This document shows positions 50,046-62,161 of a DNA stretch of 64,000 nucleotides, piece by piece. The translations under genes were made by a program, and so were the position numbers. This DNA comes from Epiperipatus broadwayi (taxonomy: Eukaryota; Onychophora; Udeonychophora; Euonychophora; Peripatidae): assembly GCA_028023455.1 (NCBI GenBank), contig JAQFVV010006305.1:179001-243000 (forward strand), given 5' to 3'. Position 1 is the stretch's first letter. Each line of letters begins with the position of its first letter. Below the pieces are notes generated by a model. That model saw only the letters and a list, made by a program, of their open reading frames with translations. It searched no databases and was not told where the DNA came from.

Positions 50046-50894
50046 GATATAGTTATTAAATAAAATATATAGAGGTAAATATACAAAGAGAAAAATGTTT
50101 ATAAATGAATTATGGGTTGTAAAAATGGTTAAGTTAAATAAGAGTATAATCATGGGTTTTATTAATAGATATTACATGTTAGAAAAAAACTTAGCATAAT
50201 ATTTACATATAAAGCTGTATAATATAAATTTATGAGAATTACATAATAAAAGTTAAAGTGTATAAAATAAAAATGTATATAAATAAAGAGTTGTAGGGAA
50301 TATATATATATTTAGTTTAAATAATATGCAATAGAAAGAGCTAGTGTGTAAGATAATTTTTTGAAAAAAAAAATCAAAAATGTTTTTACGAGATTAAAAT
50401 GAACTGGGTAAGTTCAAAGGTTAAAATGTTTATAGGTTTTAGATATTAAAAAATAATAATAAATATAAAATATTATTTTTAACAGAAGAATGAGTAAGGA
50501 AATAATAGATATTATATGATTTAAGATGAAAAAAATATTAGTTAATAACTATAAAGTTTAAGTTTATAAAGAATAGAAATAATTAGGAGATTGTTAATAA
50601 TAAAATAAGTTATGGATTTTGATAAATAGTCATTCTTGAATATATATAATACGCTTGTATAATTTATATTTATTTTCTATTTATATTGTATACTTTATTT
50701 TATATTAACTAGATTATTTTATTTGGGTTTGATTATTTATTTCAGTTTTATTAGTTTTTGTATTTTGTTCATTATATCATAGTTCTGAAAAAGACTGGAC
50801 AGTCAAAACGTAAGTATGTATATATGTGTGTGTGTACAAATAAAGGTTTTGCTAAAATGTGTTCAAAGTGGTTTGGATAAATTGTACTTGTATA

Positions 50895-51873
50895 AATTTC
50901 AACTAATCTTTTCTTATTTATAATTGATAAATCTGTTTGGAAATTTTGATTCTTTTTTTGTCTTTAGAAATTTTTTAAATTTCTTTCTTTGCTTTTTTAA
51001 AAGTTAGAGAGAGGAGAAGAGAAATATGGTCTCAGATTGCAATTTATCATAGTAACAGTATTATGACTTAATTTATAAATTCAATCTGTATCTAAAATCT
51101 AGACTTATAAAAGTTTTTTAAAAAAAAAACTAAAGATAAAAAGAAAATATTTTATTGCTCCTTCTGCATACTACAATACTTTTTTTTTTATCTTGTCAGA
51201 AATTAATTTAAAAATAAATTTTGTGTTCTTCATTGATATTGTTTAAAATGTTTTTATTTGAAAAGCAACTGAACACATTAGACTTGGAGATGTTAATTTA
51301 AATTATTGTATTGTTATTTTTTAGTTTTTAATTTTAAAAAACCCTCCTTATATTCTTCATTTAGAGATAACTTTGAGTCATCTATGATAGAAAAAAGAAA
51401 GGTAAGGGAGAGTTTATCCATGCACATTTCCAATAAATTATTTGGTTCAAAAGAAAAGTGATGTATTGTTTGGATTTTTGTGAGGTCAAAAAGTAAACAA
51501 TTATCAGGCAGGCAGTAGCAAACCAAATAAATAAAGAATTTTTTTATTTTAAACTCTCTTTTTTTTTGTTAATTTTTCATTGCTATTTCAAAGTCAGTCA
51601 GTTCATTTTCATTTGAATTGTTTGATTTGTACTTTGTATTGACTGTAGCTGACAATTATTGTTTTCATGAATTTGCTTTCATCTCTTCATATCTACTCAT
51701 TTTAAAAAGTTTATTAAATATATTAAATCAAAAAAGTCTTTCAATCCAAGCTGCTCATCAGAGCAGTTAAGCTTTATTTTTGTGTTATAATATTCTATTT
51801 ACAAAAATGAGTCATAGTTATAGTCTCCTAGAAAGGGAAAACATCAGGTCAAACCAACTAACAAGATTGCACA
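50895..51873. other. AT-rich DNA upstream of the LINE
   Basis: Low-complexity A/T. About 50,990-51,090 resembles family A repeat tails (ATTATGACTTAATTTATAAATTCAAT is also near 46,310). No gene seen. Confidence 0.4.
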
Positions 51874-52046
51874 GCAATACTAACATAAAGCAATCTATTT
51901 CCATGCTTAACAAAAGCCCTAATGCAAAAAATATATATATATATAAGCTATCAAGATTACTTGCAATACTAACATAAAGCAATCTATTTTCATGCTTAAC
52001 AAAAGCCCTAATGCAAAAATATATATATAAGCTATCAAGATTACTC
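51874..52046 (+). repeat. Two 89-bp tandem units upstream of the LINE ORFs
   Basis: Units 51,874-51,962 and 51,963-52,046 share GCAATACTAACATAAAGC onward through CTAATGCAAAAA, a TA run and GCTATCAAGATTAC. Tandem monomers at the 5' end are common in LINEs and may act as promoter repeats here. This is inference from position. Confidence 0.8.
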
Positions 52047-52130
52047 TAAATCGGATGATACAAAGCAGGAAGGCCTTGACTTTCTTAATAAAAAAAAAAT
52101 AAAAGCATTCAGCAATCAAAAGAAACTCTT

Positions 52131-54400
52131 GTGAATGCAAACAAAAATAACACAACCGTGACTTCTAAAATGCAAAAAGTTGTTACGGTAAATTTGACCG
52201 TGAATCTCAAAAAATTAGAAATTCTCATTAATATCTCACAAGACCTATCAATGCACCCAAAAACCCACATATTAAACACCCAAAACAATGTCATATGTCC
52301 GAAAGTAGCCCAAATCTAGCAGAAAATCATTTTGGAGATTTTGGCATGACAAGTTTTGAAAAGTTTTTAAATGAAGGTGGCGCATCACCAGTAGCAGTTA
52401 TAGATTTCTGTAACGAACCTTTAAATGAACCAAAAATTACTTTACAAACAAAATTAAAAGCTCTTAAAGGAGAAATAAGTAAAAATACACAGTCCCAGCC
52501 ACAATCTAATGGTTTTATCCCGTAAAACAGAATTTAAGTGAAAAATTTGATTCGAAATTCAATAGCAAAATATGCAATTCGTATTTCGATCCAGTAATAA
52601 ATTTTGAAACACTGCTAGTATCACCGACTGAAATAAACTTTATTGAAAAACAGATTTCCCATGCATTAACACCAATTTTCAAACCAATAATGCGCTCTCT
52701 GACCACAATCTAGCAGCTAATCATACTACAGGCTTTCTACCTTCAACATCAAATACAAATATCAATTCCAACCCCAAAAAAACATGAAGCTATGCTACGG
52801 TATTGGGAAACAATAAACCTAAAGCCCATATCCTAAAGCAACTGAACAAGACATTCAACACAATGTTACGGACTTCATTGAGGATGATAACTTTATGTTA
52901 ATCAATGATGAGATCAACTCACAACCATACCAACTTTCCCAGTCCTACATGAACAATTATGAAGCCATAAGCCAAGAATTTAATTCTAGAATTCCTTCAA
53001 TGTTGTTTAACTCTTTCCTCAACTACCACAGTGATAACACATTGCTTCTAACCACCACTAATGACCTCTGTCAGTTATTTACCTTTCCAACAAATGACTT
53101 CTTTCTGCTTCTTAAAAGTCTTCAGTTAACAGAATCTATTCGCAGGGTCAATCACCACCCTAACAGACGCTACTTCATTATTGAGTTTCAGAATCTATTA
53201 CAGAAGGAACTCTTTAAAAGACAACAACTGTTCTTAAAAGACCGATATCTCATCAAAGTAAATATGAATAAACCAAGAACAGCCTGATGCTGATCTACAG
53301 AGGCTTCTTGCTAGATATGGCATGTTAACTAGTTTCAAGTACCTCACAGAGAGAAGGGCAGATACTGAACTTCCATCTAACAGTGCTGCCTTCTCTCTCA
53401 AGCTCAATCAAGGTTTCACTCCATCAGATATTCCTTCAACTCTGGAAGAGAAAAAATGTCCAATTTATATAGATATTCGAAGTGTACAATCCCAATGTTC
53501 CACTGTGGAGACCGATCACATCTGGTAAGGTCATGCCCAAACAGAATTTATGATGTCTGCAACAGTAGGAAAAGCAAAAATCATAAATGCACAAAAAATA
53601 TGCAAAACTTAATTTAATTCAGCTATCACATTCTTCATCCATTAACACAGAGGATCACATAAAAGGGCAGATATAAGAATCCAACACTGACTTGCCTTTG
53701 ACAAACTATCGAAAAATGGACCATCACACTTCAACCAACTCATTTAATGATTACACACCTTCCAGACAACTCCAGCTTCCCATTCTACAACTGAAGACAC
53801 AAAGTCATACCATCACCCATATGAACCCAAAACAACTAACATCAGCTATCAACATAAAACCCCAGAAGATACAAGAAGCATTCAAAACTCACTCAAAGCA
53901 AGATCATCCAATACAAGCTCCCAACAGTTAACCACTATCAACAAAACTAACTCTTCCAGTCACGCAGTCTCAACAAGAACATACCGTTCCAAACAACAAA
54001 AGAAAAACCCAAGACTCATCCAGCTCATAGCCAGAAGAGATCAATTCATCTACAGTTGGCTCAGACAATGATGACATCCAGCTCACAGCCAGAAGAGATC
54101 AACTCGTCTACGGCTGACTCAGACAATGATGACATCCAGCTCACAGCCAGAAGAGATCAACTCATCTACGGCTGACTCGGACAATGATGCCAAAAACACC
54201 AAACAAGCAGCAAGCCATGCTACTAGCTTGAGAAAAAAAGAGAAAAAAGAACTAAACTAGCTCAATCACACAGCACACAAGATAGCAGCTCTTCCAAAAA
54301 CATAGCTATTGAAAATGATCACAATGAAGATAAACACAATTCCAATCTCTACTTAAGCTCCAAAATACCTGTTCCAACTCAACTGGCCAGTGTCACATGA
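52131..54400 (+). pseudogene. LINE ORF1 (zinc-knuckle protein), broken
   Basis: Reads in several frames. An N-terminal part (MSESSPNLAENHFGDFG..., 52,295) is followed by SYATVLGNNKPKAHILKQ-like text near 52,790. A folded-looking stretch follows at 52,895-53,284 (FTFPTNDFFLLLKSLQL ... RRYFIIEFQNLLQKELFKR), compatible with an RRM-like module. After 53,322 comes a zinc knuckle at about 53,496-53,540: CS then CGDRSHLVRSC, the CX2CX4HX4C pattern with a one-base frame change inside it. The C-terminal tail includes three 58-bp tandem repeats. Probably an RNA-binding ORF1 protein of an LINE particle. The start is uncertain because of frame breaks. Confidence 0.7.
54018..54191 (+). repeat. Three 58-bp tandem repeats in the ORF1 tail
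   Basis: Units start at 54,018, 54,076 and 54,134 (ATCCAGCTCA(C/T)AGCCAGAAG...). One frame of a unit reads SSQPEEINSSTADSDNDD, an acidic serine-rich segment. Because 58 is not a multiple of three, each added unit shifts the frame. Confidence 0.9.
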
Positions 54401-54511
54401 CCCTGACAAACCACTTAGTGTAAATCAAAATGTATGTTAATAATCTCTCCTATATGATGTACTTATCACATCTTAGTAAACATAACCTATAAATTTCTGT
54501 AACAACTTAAC

Positions 54512-57500
54512 ATGCTTATTAAATTGGCTGGAATAAATATAAGGGGTTTTAACTCTCTAGACCATGTCTTTGCACTTAAAAGAGGTCTAGACAAAACAGA
54601 CCTCCACATAGTTTGTCTTTCCGAAACTAAACTACATATAAAATCAAATTACCAACTAACTCAACTGATGCAACAATATGGTCTATTTCATTATGTACCC
54701 TCAAACACAGCATCTTCTGGAGTTGTTTTTTTAATCAATAAGAACCTGACCTACAGCTCTTTCAGAACATTACACCTTAGCAATGATTTATTAGTCATTA
54801 AGATCACTTTTGGAAATATGGCAATAAATATCATTTACTTGTACATCAGAAATGATTCTTATTCAGCACAAGTAGTAATCAATAAAATCAATTCTCTTCT
54901 CTCTTCAGATGTCTCCCCTACTGTTTTCTTTGGTGACTTCAACATGAGTTGTGATAACTTCAACAAAAAATATCTTTAGAGTCCTGTTGTGAAGAGAGGG
55001 GTTTTTCCCTCCTGGATCCTTCTCTTTCTACACACTGCAAAAGAAATCTCTAATTGACCTTCTCTATTATTCACCTGAACTTCATTTTGAAATATGCACC
55101 AAGCTTCAATTGGTTCTCTTAACTGATCATTTAGCTCTTCTAATTTCACTTCACATAGATCCCACCACGACAGTTCATATAGATTATACACCTACCATTA
55201 GACTACTCAACAAAGCAGCAACTCCAGAACTCAACTTCTCTGAAGCCTATATCTTGTTCCAAAAAATAAAATTCTTACTTTGCCTCCACTACAGGCTTGG
55301 TCATCTTTCACCTATATATTAAGCTCACTCATAGACTCGTACACAAAGAAAACTAAAGGACCAAATCAATTACTAAAAGATTTGGATGCCATAAACAACA
55401 GGTTAAAATCTCTACATCATATTGACATTCATCCCCAAGATATTTTGGAGCTAAAAACTCAATACCATAGCAAACAAAAGGTCCTGACACATTACATTGC
55501 TACTAAAGGGTCCAAAGTCTTCTTGGCCAACCAGCATAGCTGGACCCGCAGCTACATTCACTGGGCAATTGATTCGGTAACCAGACCCACACCTACTTCA
55601 TTGTCAGTTGATCAGGGTTGCCTCAGTGGCACAGCAATGCTTGCAAAGATTCATGAACACTTTCAGGGCAGGCTACAGAATTATAAATTTGAGGTTGGAA
55701 ACATCTGGAATCACTTGGAAAATGGGGTTGCTCTTGACATCACTGAAAATCAGATAATCCAAAAGCTCATGGTCTATCCTGAGAGTGTTCATCCGGGACT
55801 CCATGGAATTCCGAGATTTGTACTCATCCACCTAAGACATTTCACAGCCCCCATTGCACTGCAGATGATAGATGTTCTGGCAGGAGTTTCAAATATTCCA
55901 GACCTATACCGTGGCCCTTGTTCTTTTCCTAAAAAAGCCCACCATGATTCCCCTCCTAATCAACATCATTGAGGCCATAGTCAAGGACAAAATCCAAGAT
56001 CAACTCTACACACACATCACGCCATATCAATTTGCATGTAAGATCTCTTTCATCACAGATGCTGTGCGTTTTCTTCTTCTAATAGAACACATCAAACTGC
56101 ACAGAAAATCCAAGCCTATAGTTATTCAACTTGACTTTGCCTCGGCTTTTGACTCTGTTATACCTACTGTCCTACTCTAGACTCTCCTTGACTGTCAAGT
56201 CCCTGGCATCTATACCAGAATTATTGGTAATCTGCTTTTGAACAGATCTATCTTACATCACTGGATGGAAAGACTGTCCACTGGTTTCAGACCTCATCTT
56301 TCCATTCCCCAGGGATCTCCACTTGCCACTCTCTGCTTCATCACCTATATAAATCCTATGCTCAGAGAAATGGAGCACAGAATCCCTGGAATTTTCATAC
56401 CAGCCCTGATACATCATGTACAACATATAACCTATGTTGACAACATCACCATCTTCCTCCCCGATAAAACTCACCTTCCAACACTCACACAAATCATTGA
56501 TAAATATTCAAAGAACTAAATCTGAACATCAGCAAGTCCTCCATGTGGAAAATCAGCACTGGCAAAGTGATTTCATCAGTCTTTACAGCTGAGCCGCAAC
56601 TCTTCCTTGGTTTTCCTATGGCCAAGCCTAGACTTGCTAGGGCAAAAGACATCCAACACTCTATCTTGGAAAAAACTAGCAAAGTGGTTCGATCTCTATC
56701 CCGAATCTTGCTTTCCCTGCCGGGCAAAGTAGACCTCAGCATGCTGATGTTAAATTATTATCTACCCATAATTAAACCTACTAAAGCATTTCAGTCGTCA
56801 ATGAACTCACTGTGTTCAAAGCTCATGTGGAATGGAAAGATTGTTGCCATCAGCATCTGTAAGATGCAGATGCCCAGAGAGTTAAATGGACTTGGATTGC
56901 ACACTGTTTCAACAATCTATCTACAGAAGGCAATTGCAGTTCTACTTGCAATTCACTTAAAACAGTCAGAACTAAACTTAGCCACTCCAATGGAACCTAC
57001 AGACACACCACCACCTCTTGGTAAAAGATGGGCCACAATTATTTGGTTACATGTCACCAAGCTGACAAATCTATCTAAAACCTCCCTTGAAGATAAAACA
57101 ACCTACTGGCAGGCCTATAACCTCAGATTTCAAAACCAGACTGGCCTCCTGACCACATTGAGCATAGACAATAAACCATTGGTAAAAAAATTGAAGAACT
57201 GGTTTGTTGAACCAAAATACATAGACTTTATCTTAAAGTTTAACATCTCATCCTTACCCACTAACCATTTCTTAGTATGGAAAAGAGGATTCACCAAAAT
57301 CAATCCTCAATGCCAGCTCTGTAATACTGGTGATGAAACCATCCAGCATTTACTTTATAATTGTCCATTTCTTTCCCAAATCAGAACCTTCATCACAGAG
57401 AAAGTTACATCTGACATCAGAGAAGCCTTAAATATTCAGAATGCCATCAAGACAGGAATTTTTTCTCTTATCAGATTCTCTGTCTTCCTTACCTTTGCAG

Positions 57501-57616
57501 TCTGGTTGACCAGATGCAAATGTGTATTCTGTCATTCAGGCTCTTCAGTCACAGAGACCTTTATAGGTCTTGTCAAGAGCATAAGTGCCAGGGATCGGCT
57601 GCTTGCACCAGAATAG
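54512..57616 (+). pseudogene. LINE ORF2: endonuclease and reverse transcriptase, broken
   Basis: APE endonuclease: INIRGFNSLDHV, VCLSETKLH (catalytic Glu), YLYIRND and FFGDFNMSCDN (catalytic GDFN), to 54,979. After a frame change come SLIDLLYYS and LLTDHLALL (the S/TDH motif, about 55,050-55,150). RT: PGLHGIPRFVLIHL (usual PG.DG), QLDFASAFDSV (motif A, Asp kept, about 56,127), IPQGSPLATLCFITYINP (motif B), YVDNITIFL (YADD box, second Asp now Asn, about 56,431). A last long frame, 56,543-57,616, reads LFLGFPMAKPRLARA, LMWNGK, a LNGLGLH segment, and CQLCN.....HLLYNC, a CCHC zinc finger as in L1/Tx1-type ORF2 ends. At least five frame breaks or stops. Function when intact: target nicking and target-primed reverse transcription. 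Confidence 0.93.
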
Positions 57617-57980
57617 TTATACAAAGAGACTTGCTTGGTCCAAGATTGATCTACCAAGCATTTGATCTTATGAACTTTTGCAATCAGTTATGCAGTATAT
57701 CATGTATGAAAACAGCATCATGAAACTATGTAAACTTTGTTAATAAAAATTTTTTTTTTTTTTTTTTTAAAAAAGATTGCATTGATAACAGGTGGGTGTG
57801 ACTCTTTAGGAATCTGACTTGTGAATTTGTAAACATGATTGCTTCACACTTTTATTTCTGAAAGTTGAAGAACATTTATTTTTACTTCTTAATGCATTTT
57901 TTTTAAAACTTTGTAGTGCATTTATGCAAATAAAAATATTTCTAAATATTTTTTATTTTGTTTTTTATGAGAAAGTTTAG

Positions 57981-58108
57981 ATTCAATGTAATGCCATTAG
58001 ATGACAGTATTATAAAAAGTACATCGAATTATAATGTATCTCAGATTCAATGTAATGCCATTAGATGACAGTATTATCAAGAGTACATTGAATTATAATG
58101 TATCTCAG
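57981..58108 (+). repeat. Two 64-bp tandem units with self-complementary ends
   Basis: Units at 57,981 and 58,045 share ATTCAATGTAATGCC...TATAATGTATCTCAG. Within a unit, ATTCAATGTA and TACATTGAAT are complementary, so each could form a stem. Confidence 0.9.
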
Positions 58109-58329
58109 ATATATAGACACAAATTTAAATAGAAGCATAAAAATTAGAAAGTAATGCTATATATTGTTTATTGTAAAAAAAAAAATATTGTTTTCATTAA
58201 TGTCAACAATACAATTCATTGTCGTCGTCCCCATTCCTTCCTCCCTCTCCTCACTTTTTAAAGTCAATAAGAAAAAAAAATTACAAATCAAAAGAGGTTG
58301 TTTGAAATTCTACATAATTAATTTTGTAA

Positions 58330-58960
58330 GTCAATATTAGGTAGTATTACAATGAGAAATTCAAAGAAATCTTGAAAACTTCTAATTGATCATATTTTCG
58401 CCCTCTCTCCCATTCTTCTCTCATTTTCTCAAAACCAAAGAAGAAATGAAAAACAAATTATAATAAAAGTTCACACACAAAAAAGACCTATCAATGAAAA
58501 GCAAGAAGAGATTTTAGATTTCATTTTGAATTTATAAATTACAATAAATCCCTTTTACAAATCCAAAAAATCTTCAATTAATCATCTCAAGATTCTTTCA
58601 CAATCAAAGAATCTGTTTAAAGAGTAAATTAAAGAGAAAATGAAATGTAGTTAGCTGACTATATCTGTATCTGATCATTTTATCTTAGCAGAACTGTCTT
58701 TGTAGTAAATCCATCAATATAGGTCACTATAAAGATGTTGATTTTTTTGACATACTAATTAGCTTTCTCATAATATTAATTCTTGTCATTTCATGTGAAC
58801 AATAAATAAGAAATCCCATTAATATTTTTACTTCATCTTATTATTAAATAGAGGCATTTGAACTTAGGATTTTCAGTCTATATTCATCCTCCACTCCATC
58901 TCATACAACTGATACACATGATGGCACATATGTGAAAAAGATAAACGATCTCCAATATAC
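58330..58960 (-). mobile_element. SINE-like dispersed repeat, family A (copy 3)
   Basis: The minus strand reads TTGGAGATCGTTTATCTTTT, GTATCAGTTGTATGAGATGG, then CCTAAGTTCAAATGCC (B-box-like), and a body matching 46,340-46,560 and 3,915-4,140. The tRNA-like part is about 58,960-58,850. Confidence 0.6.
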
Positions 58961-61169
58961 TGAATCGGATACGATCTGCTTCAAAAGTCCCATCACGACT
59001 TTTACAGTTACTTTAAAAAAATGTATTTTATTCTTTATGTAATAAAAATATATAAGTTTAATTTCAACACATACTTATTTATTTTATTTTCTGTAATTTG
59101 TTTTGTTTTAAAATCTGTTTTAAGTTAAATGTGTAAAAAAAATTTTAAAAAAAAGTTAAAGTTAATTGCATTCTTGTTTATGAAAAGTTTTTTTTTTTTA
59201 AATCACAAGTTGATTGCATCCTTGTTGCTAATTATAAATCTATTTTAATTTATCTAAAAGAAAGCGTGTTGCTAATTATAAATTTATTTTAATTTATTTA
59301 AAAGGAAGCGGAGATTTTATATTAATTAATTTTGTTTTTAATATGTTAAGACCCTGGTGAGATTTTAATTAGATTGAGTGTGGTAGTAAATTAGCCCTGG
59401 GCATATACTGTTTTCTTAATTAAAAGATGGAAAACAAAGTCTATGTGGGAGATAAGGAAATTGTTTAAATAGTCCTGAGTTTAGGACTTAATATACTTGG
59501 TCAAATATTTATAGAGATGTAAGTCAGATTGATTATTTTCCAGACTAGTGATTTGTCTTGCTCAGCTTGTCCTAAGATAGTTTGCAGAAGAATATAATGC
59601 AGCCAATTCCATTTATCAGATTAATTAATATTCTTCAAATAGAGATTCGTATTTGCTTCAATCATTGAAACTATAACCGGCCATCAGAAATTTATATATG
59701 TAATCCTATTGCTAGACTGCCCACTTAGTTCTCAAAATTAGCTGTCTAAATTAATAATATATTCTTGTCAGATGGACGAATTTTACACCAGAGGTATGCA
59801 AAATTCCAAGAAGGCCATGTTAAGCCAATCTAAGAAGGATCCTGATCTCCTCACTATTCCCTCCAGTATGCCATAAAGCCTAAACCCAAACTGTGTCAAA
59901 GTCTGCCTCCACACTCACCACCATTTAAAAAACAAATCATTTAAAGACTTTGCCATTATTAATATTACCTACAACCGAGTACTCAGTAAACCATCCAACA
60001 CCAATGTAATTTCTTTTATATGCTTGCCAGGTTAATTCTAATTTCTAGTAAAACCTCCACTCAATCTAAAGTAGACATGTGTATAAATTTATCTTATATC
60101 AAATCATTTTACTTATTCTTTTGTCTATTTAAGTGTGAAATATATTGTATTTATTGTGTGAACTGGGATCTTAGTTTTAAGATTCCAGGTTTTAAATTTA
60201 TTTATCTGAGAGTGTATTGTAAATTTATATTGTTTATGTGTAATTTGCCTTTATTTATATTCAAACCCTTTCTAGATACTTTGGCAGAGCTTCATAGTTT
60301 TCTTTTGCTCACCTGTCCCTATTTTTGGTAGTCCTGTAATTAATTTTAATTAAGTTGGGTTTGCACTTCTGGAAAACTGCAAATCTTTTGACTGGTGGTT
60401 TATAGTGTTTGTTATTCTGGTTTTCTGAAGTTGGAGATTTTGTTTCATTTTCAGATTACATAAGATCACAATCATATTTTTTTTGTCTTGTATGTGAAAT
60501 TAATCATGAATTGCCTTAAACGTATTACATCATGAGCTAACCTGCAGACAAATGATGTCACTAGCCAATAATCTAGTGATTGCTCATCTCACACTATTTT
60601 CTTAATTTCCTACAAGACTCTATTCCTTTTGATATCTCTAAATTAGGAGGCTAAAGTTGTTTTTTTTATATAAATCGCCAGAAGGAAGATATTATTAATT
60701 CCCTTTTTAAATTGTGAGAGAAAGAATTTGGCTGCCAGAGTGTTTAATGTTTAAAAAATCTAGGTCAAACTTTTGCATTTTGGTTTTGATTTCTTGAATT
60801 TAATAAAATTTTCACATTCATTTAAACTTAATTTTGCTTTTATTTTGTCAATTGTCTATTTAAGATCTCTTGCTATCTCCCTGGGTTTAGCTGATACTGA
60901 TCATCATCATCATTTACTTGTGATCATGGTAAATAAATTTTCTGATATGTAGTGACCTGGTGGTGCCCTTCATGGCCAAAGGTAGATAGAGTAATCATTA
61001 CAATACATATTTCATGAAGAACTCGCATTCATCAGTTGGGCCAGATTACAATTTCTCACGTATATATATATTAAACTTTAATGAACAGGCTTCAACCTTC
61101 TCACCCTTTCAATAATTCAACCATTCTTTTCATAAAAAAACAACTTGTTAAAGTTTAATGAATTGTTAT
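58961..61169. other. Intergenic, no gene recognised
   Basis: AT-rich apart from a moderately GC-richer stretch at 59,770-60,000. The 103-codon frame at 60,020-60,331 is hydrophobic and cysteine-rich but reads like translated T-rich DNA; no domain or signal is recognisable. Confidence 0.4.
59224..59311 (+). repeat. 44-bp direct tandem duplication
   Basis: GTTGCTAATTATAAAT(C/T)TATTTTAATTTAT.TAAAAG.AAGCG occurs twice in succession. Confidence 0.9.
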
Positions 61170-61510
61170 ATTAATATAAGCCGAGCATTGATTGTATATA
61201 TGTGCGGGAGATTATGATCTGGCCAACTAATAAGTGCTGTTTCTGCATGCAATACATATATTGGAATCATTTGTATTGGTTGTTTAAGATAGAGTGGTAG
61301 ATGAATATAGAGTAAAAATCCTAAGTTCAAACCCTTCTATTTTCTATAGTAAACATTCAGTATACTGAATAAATAAATTAATTTTATTATTAAAACCCTT
61401 TTTTTAATTCTTTCAAAGTATTTTTCTTTGGGGGGAGGTGGACTGAAAAGGAAAATATTGTTTACAAAATTAAAGTTAATGCTAATAAGTATTCATTATA
61501 TAATTTATGA
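61170..61510 (+). mobile_element. SINE-like dispersed repeat, family A (copy 4)
   Basis: GAGCATTGATTGTATATATG and GTATTGGTTGTTTAAGATAG match copy 2; then GAGTGGTAGATG (D-arm-like) and CCTAAGTTCAAACCC, an excellent B-box match, give the best tRNA-like head of the family. It ends 20 bp before the hammerhead satellite array. Confidence 0.6.
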
Positions 61511-61636
61511 CACTCATAGTATTATTTCATTTTAAACAAGGCAAAACTCTCTCCATACAGTAGTGCCACCCTGTACTAAACAGAGTAATCAATGGATGCC
61601 AGAAGGCTTGTGCATAAAATCCCTATCTAATGCCTA

Positions 61637-61703
61637 CTCATCCAATATCCCCAGACTAGTTTCTGGCTTGTGGCCATCATCAGTGAGGAGCTTTGGATCT
61701 GAG
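61637..61703 (-). ncRNA. Type I hammerhead ribozyme, unit 1
   Basis: Minus strand, 5' to 3': helix I strand CTC AG ATCCAA AGC TCCTCA; core CTGATGA; helix II TGGC, loop CACAA, GCCA; core GAAA; helix III C, loop TA, G; then TC with cleavage expected after this C (nt 61,654); helix I return TGGGGA TA TTGGAT GAG. Helix I pairs in blocks of 6, 6 and 3 bp with small internal loops that could make the tertiary contacts with loop II. All invariant core positions are present. Very short helix III is usual in animal retrozymes, which often act as dimers. Confidence 0.92.
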
Positions 61704-62094
61704 AGCACTGCACCTAGATCTTAGGATCTAATGCAACCCTCCAGCAAACACCTTTTATCTGTACTTAACTACAAAACTATGAGAATGAAATTTGAAAACA
61801 TAAAAAATATTTTCAATTTAAGCTCAATAGCTTATATAGTCATATGGGTCTGAACTCAATTCAGCACCCATACATTTTGGTGTCTTTGGCTCTTTAACAA
61901 CCATAGCCACCACTATACTATTAGGCAGGATTGGTGTTAAACCACTAAGCATCACATGATCACCATCTCATACTAGCACATAATTGTTTATAAACAAGGC
62001 AAAACTCTCTCCATACAGTAGTGCCACCCTGTGTTAAACAGAGTAATCAATGGATGCCAGAAGGCTTGTGCATAACATCCCTATCTAATGCCTA

Positions 62095-62161
62095 CTCATC
62101 CAATATCCCCAGACTAGTTTCTGGCTTGTGGCCATCATCAGTGAAGAACTTTGGATCTGAG
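62095..62161 (-). ncRNA. Type I hammerhead ribozyme, unit 2
   Basis: Same core as unit 1 (CTGATGA, TGGC/GCCA, GAAAC). Helix I has TTCTTCA in place of CTCCTCA; the changes keep pairing through G·U with GGGG. Predicted cleavage after nt 62,112 (minus strand), 458 nt from the unit 1 site. Confidence 0.9.

Larger units (their letters stand above)
46596..50894 (+). mobile_element. Penelope-like element (PLE), degraded
   Basis: Terminal segments 46,596-46,726 and 50,757-50,894 are inverted copies (TTTGTTCATTATATCATAG, CAAAGTGGTTTGGATAAATT in the right one), an arrangement seen in PLEs, whose pLTRs are often partly inverted. Between them the plus strand encodes a PLE-type reverse transcriptase and a GIY-YIG endonuclease, the defining PLE pair. 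At the right end CTGAAAA, then GACTG..CAGTC, then AAAAC resembles a mutated hammerhead ribozyme core (CTGANGA, stem II, GAAAC), as known for PLE pLTRs. A 1.4-kb element interrupts the endonuclease. Confidence 0.88.
51874..57770 (+). mobile_element. L1/Tx1-like non-LTR retrotransposon (LINE), degraded
   Basis: A nearly full-length plus-strand LINE: 5' tandem monomers, an ORF1 with a zinc knuckle, an ORF2 with APE endonuclease, reverse transcriptase and a C-terminal CCHC-type finger, then a short 3' part containing AATAAA (57,740) and a T run (57,747-57,765). Each ORF is broken several times, so it is inactive, but every domain is recognisable, suggesting a moderately young copy. Its base composition is clearly richer in C than its surroundings. 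The clade call (L1/Tx1 group) rests on the ORF2 C-terminal region and is tentative. Confidence 0.88.

Noticed and set aside
49842-50153. 103-codon minus-strand frame, hydrophobic
   Set aside because: Complement of the PLE endonuclease end and AT-rich DNA; the plus strand holds the recognisable NRDSG motif.
51735-51775. CTGATGA on the minus strand followed by GAAAG, upstream of the LINE
   Set aside because: GAAAC is altered, no stem II of normal geometry forms and no helix I is found.
60020-60331. 103-codon hydrophobic, Cys- and Phe-rich frame
   Set aside because: T-rich low complexity, no signal peptide pattern, domain or flanking gene signals.
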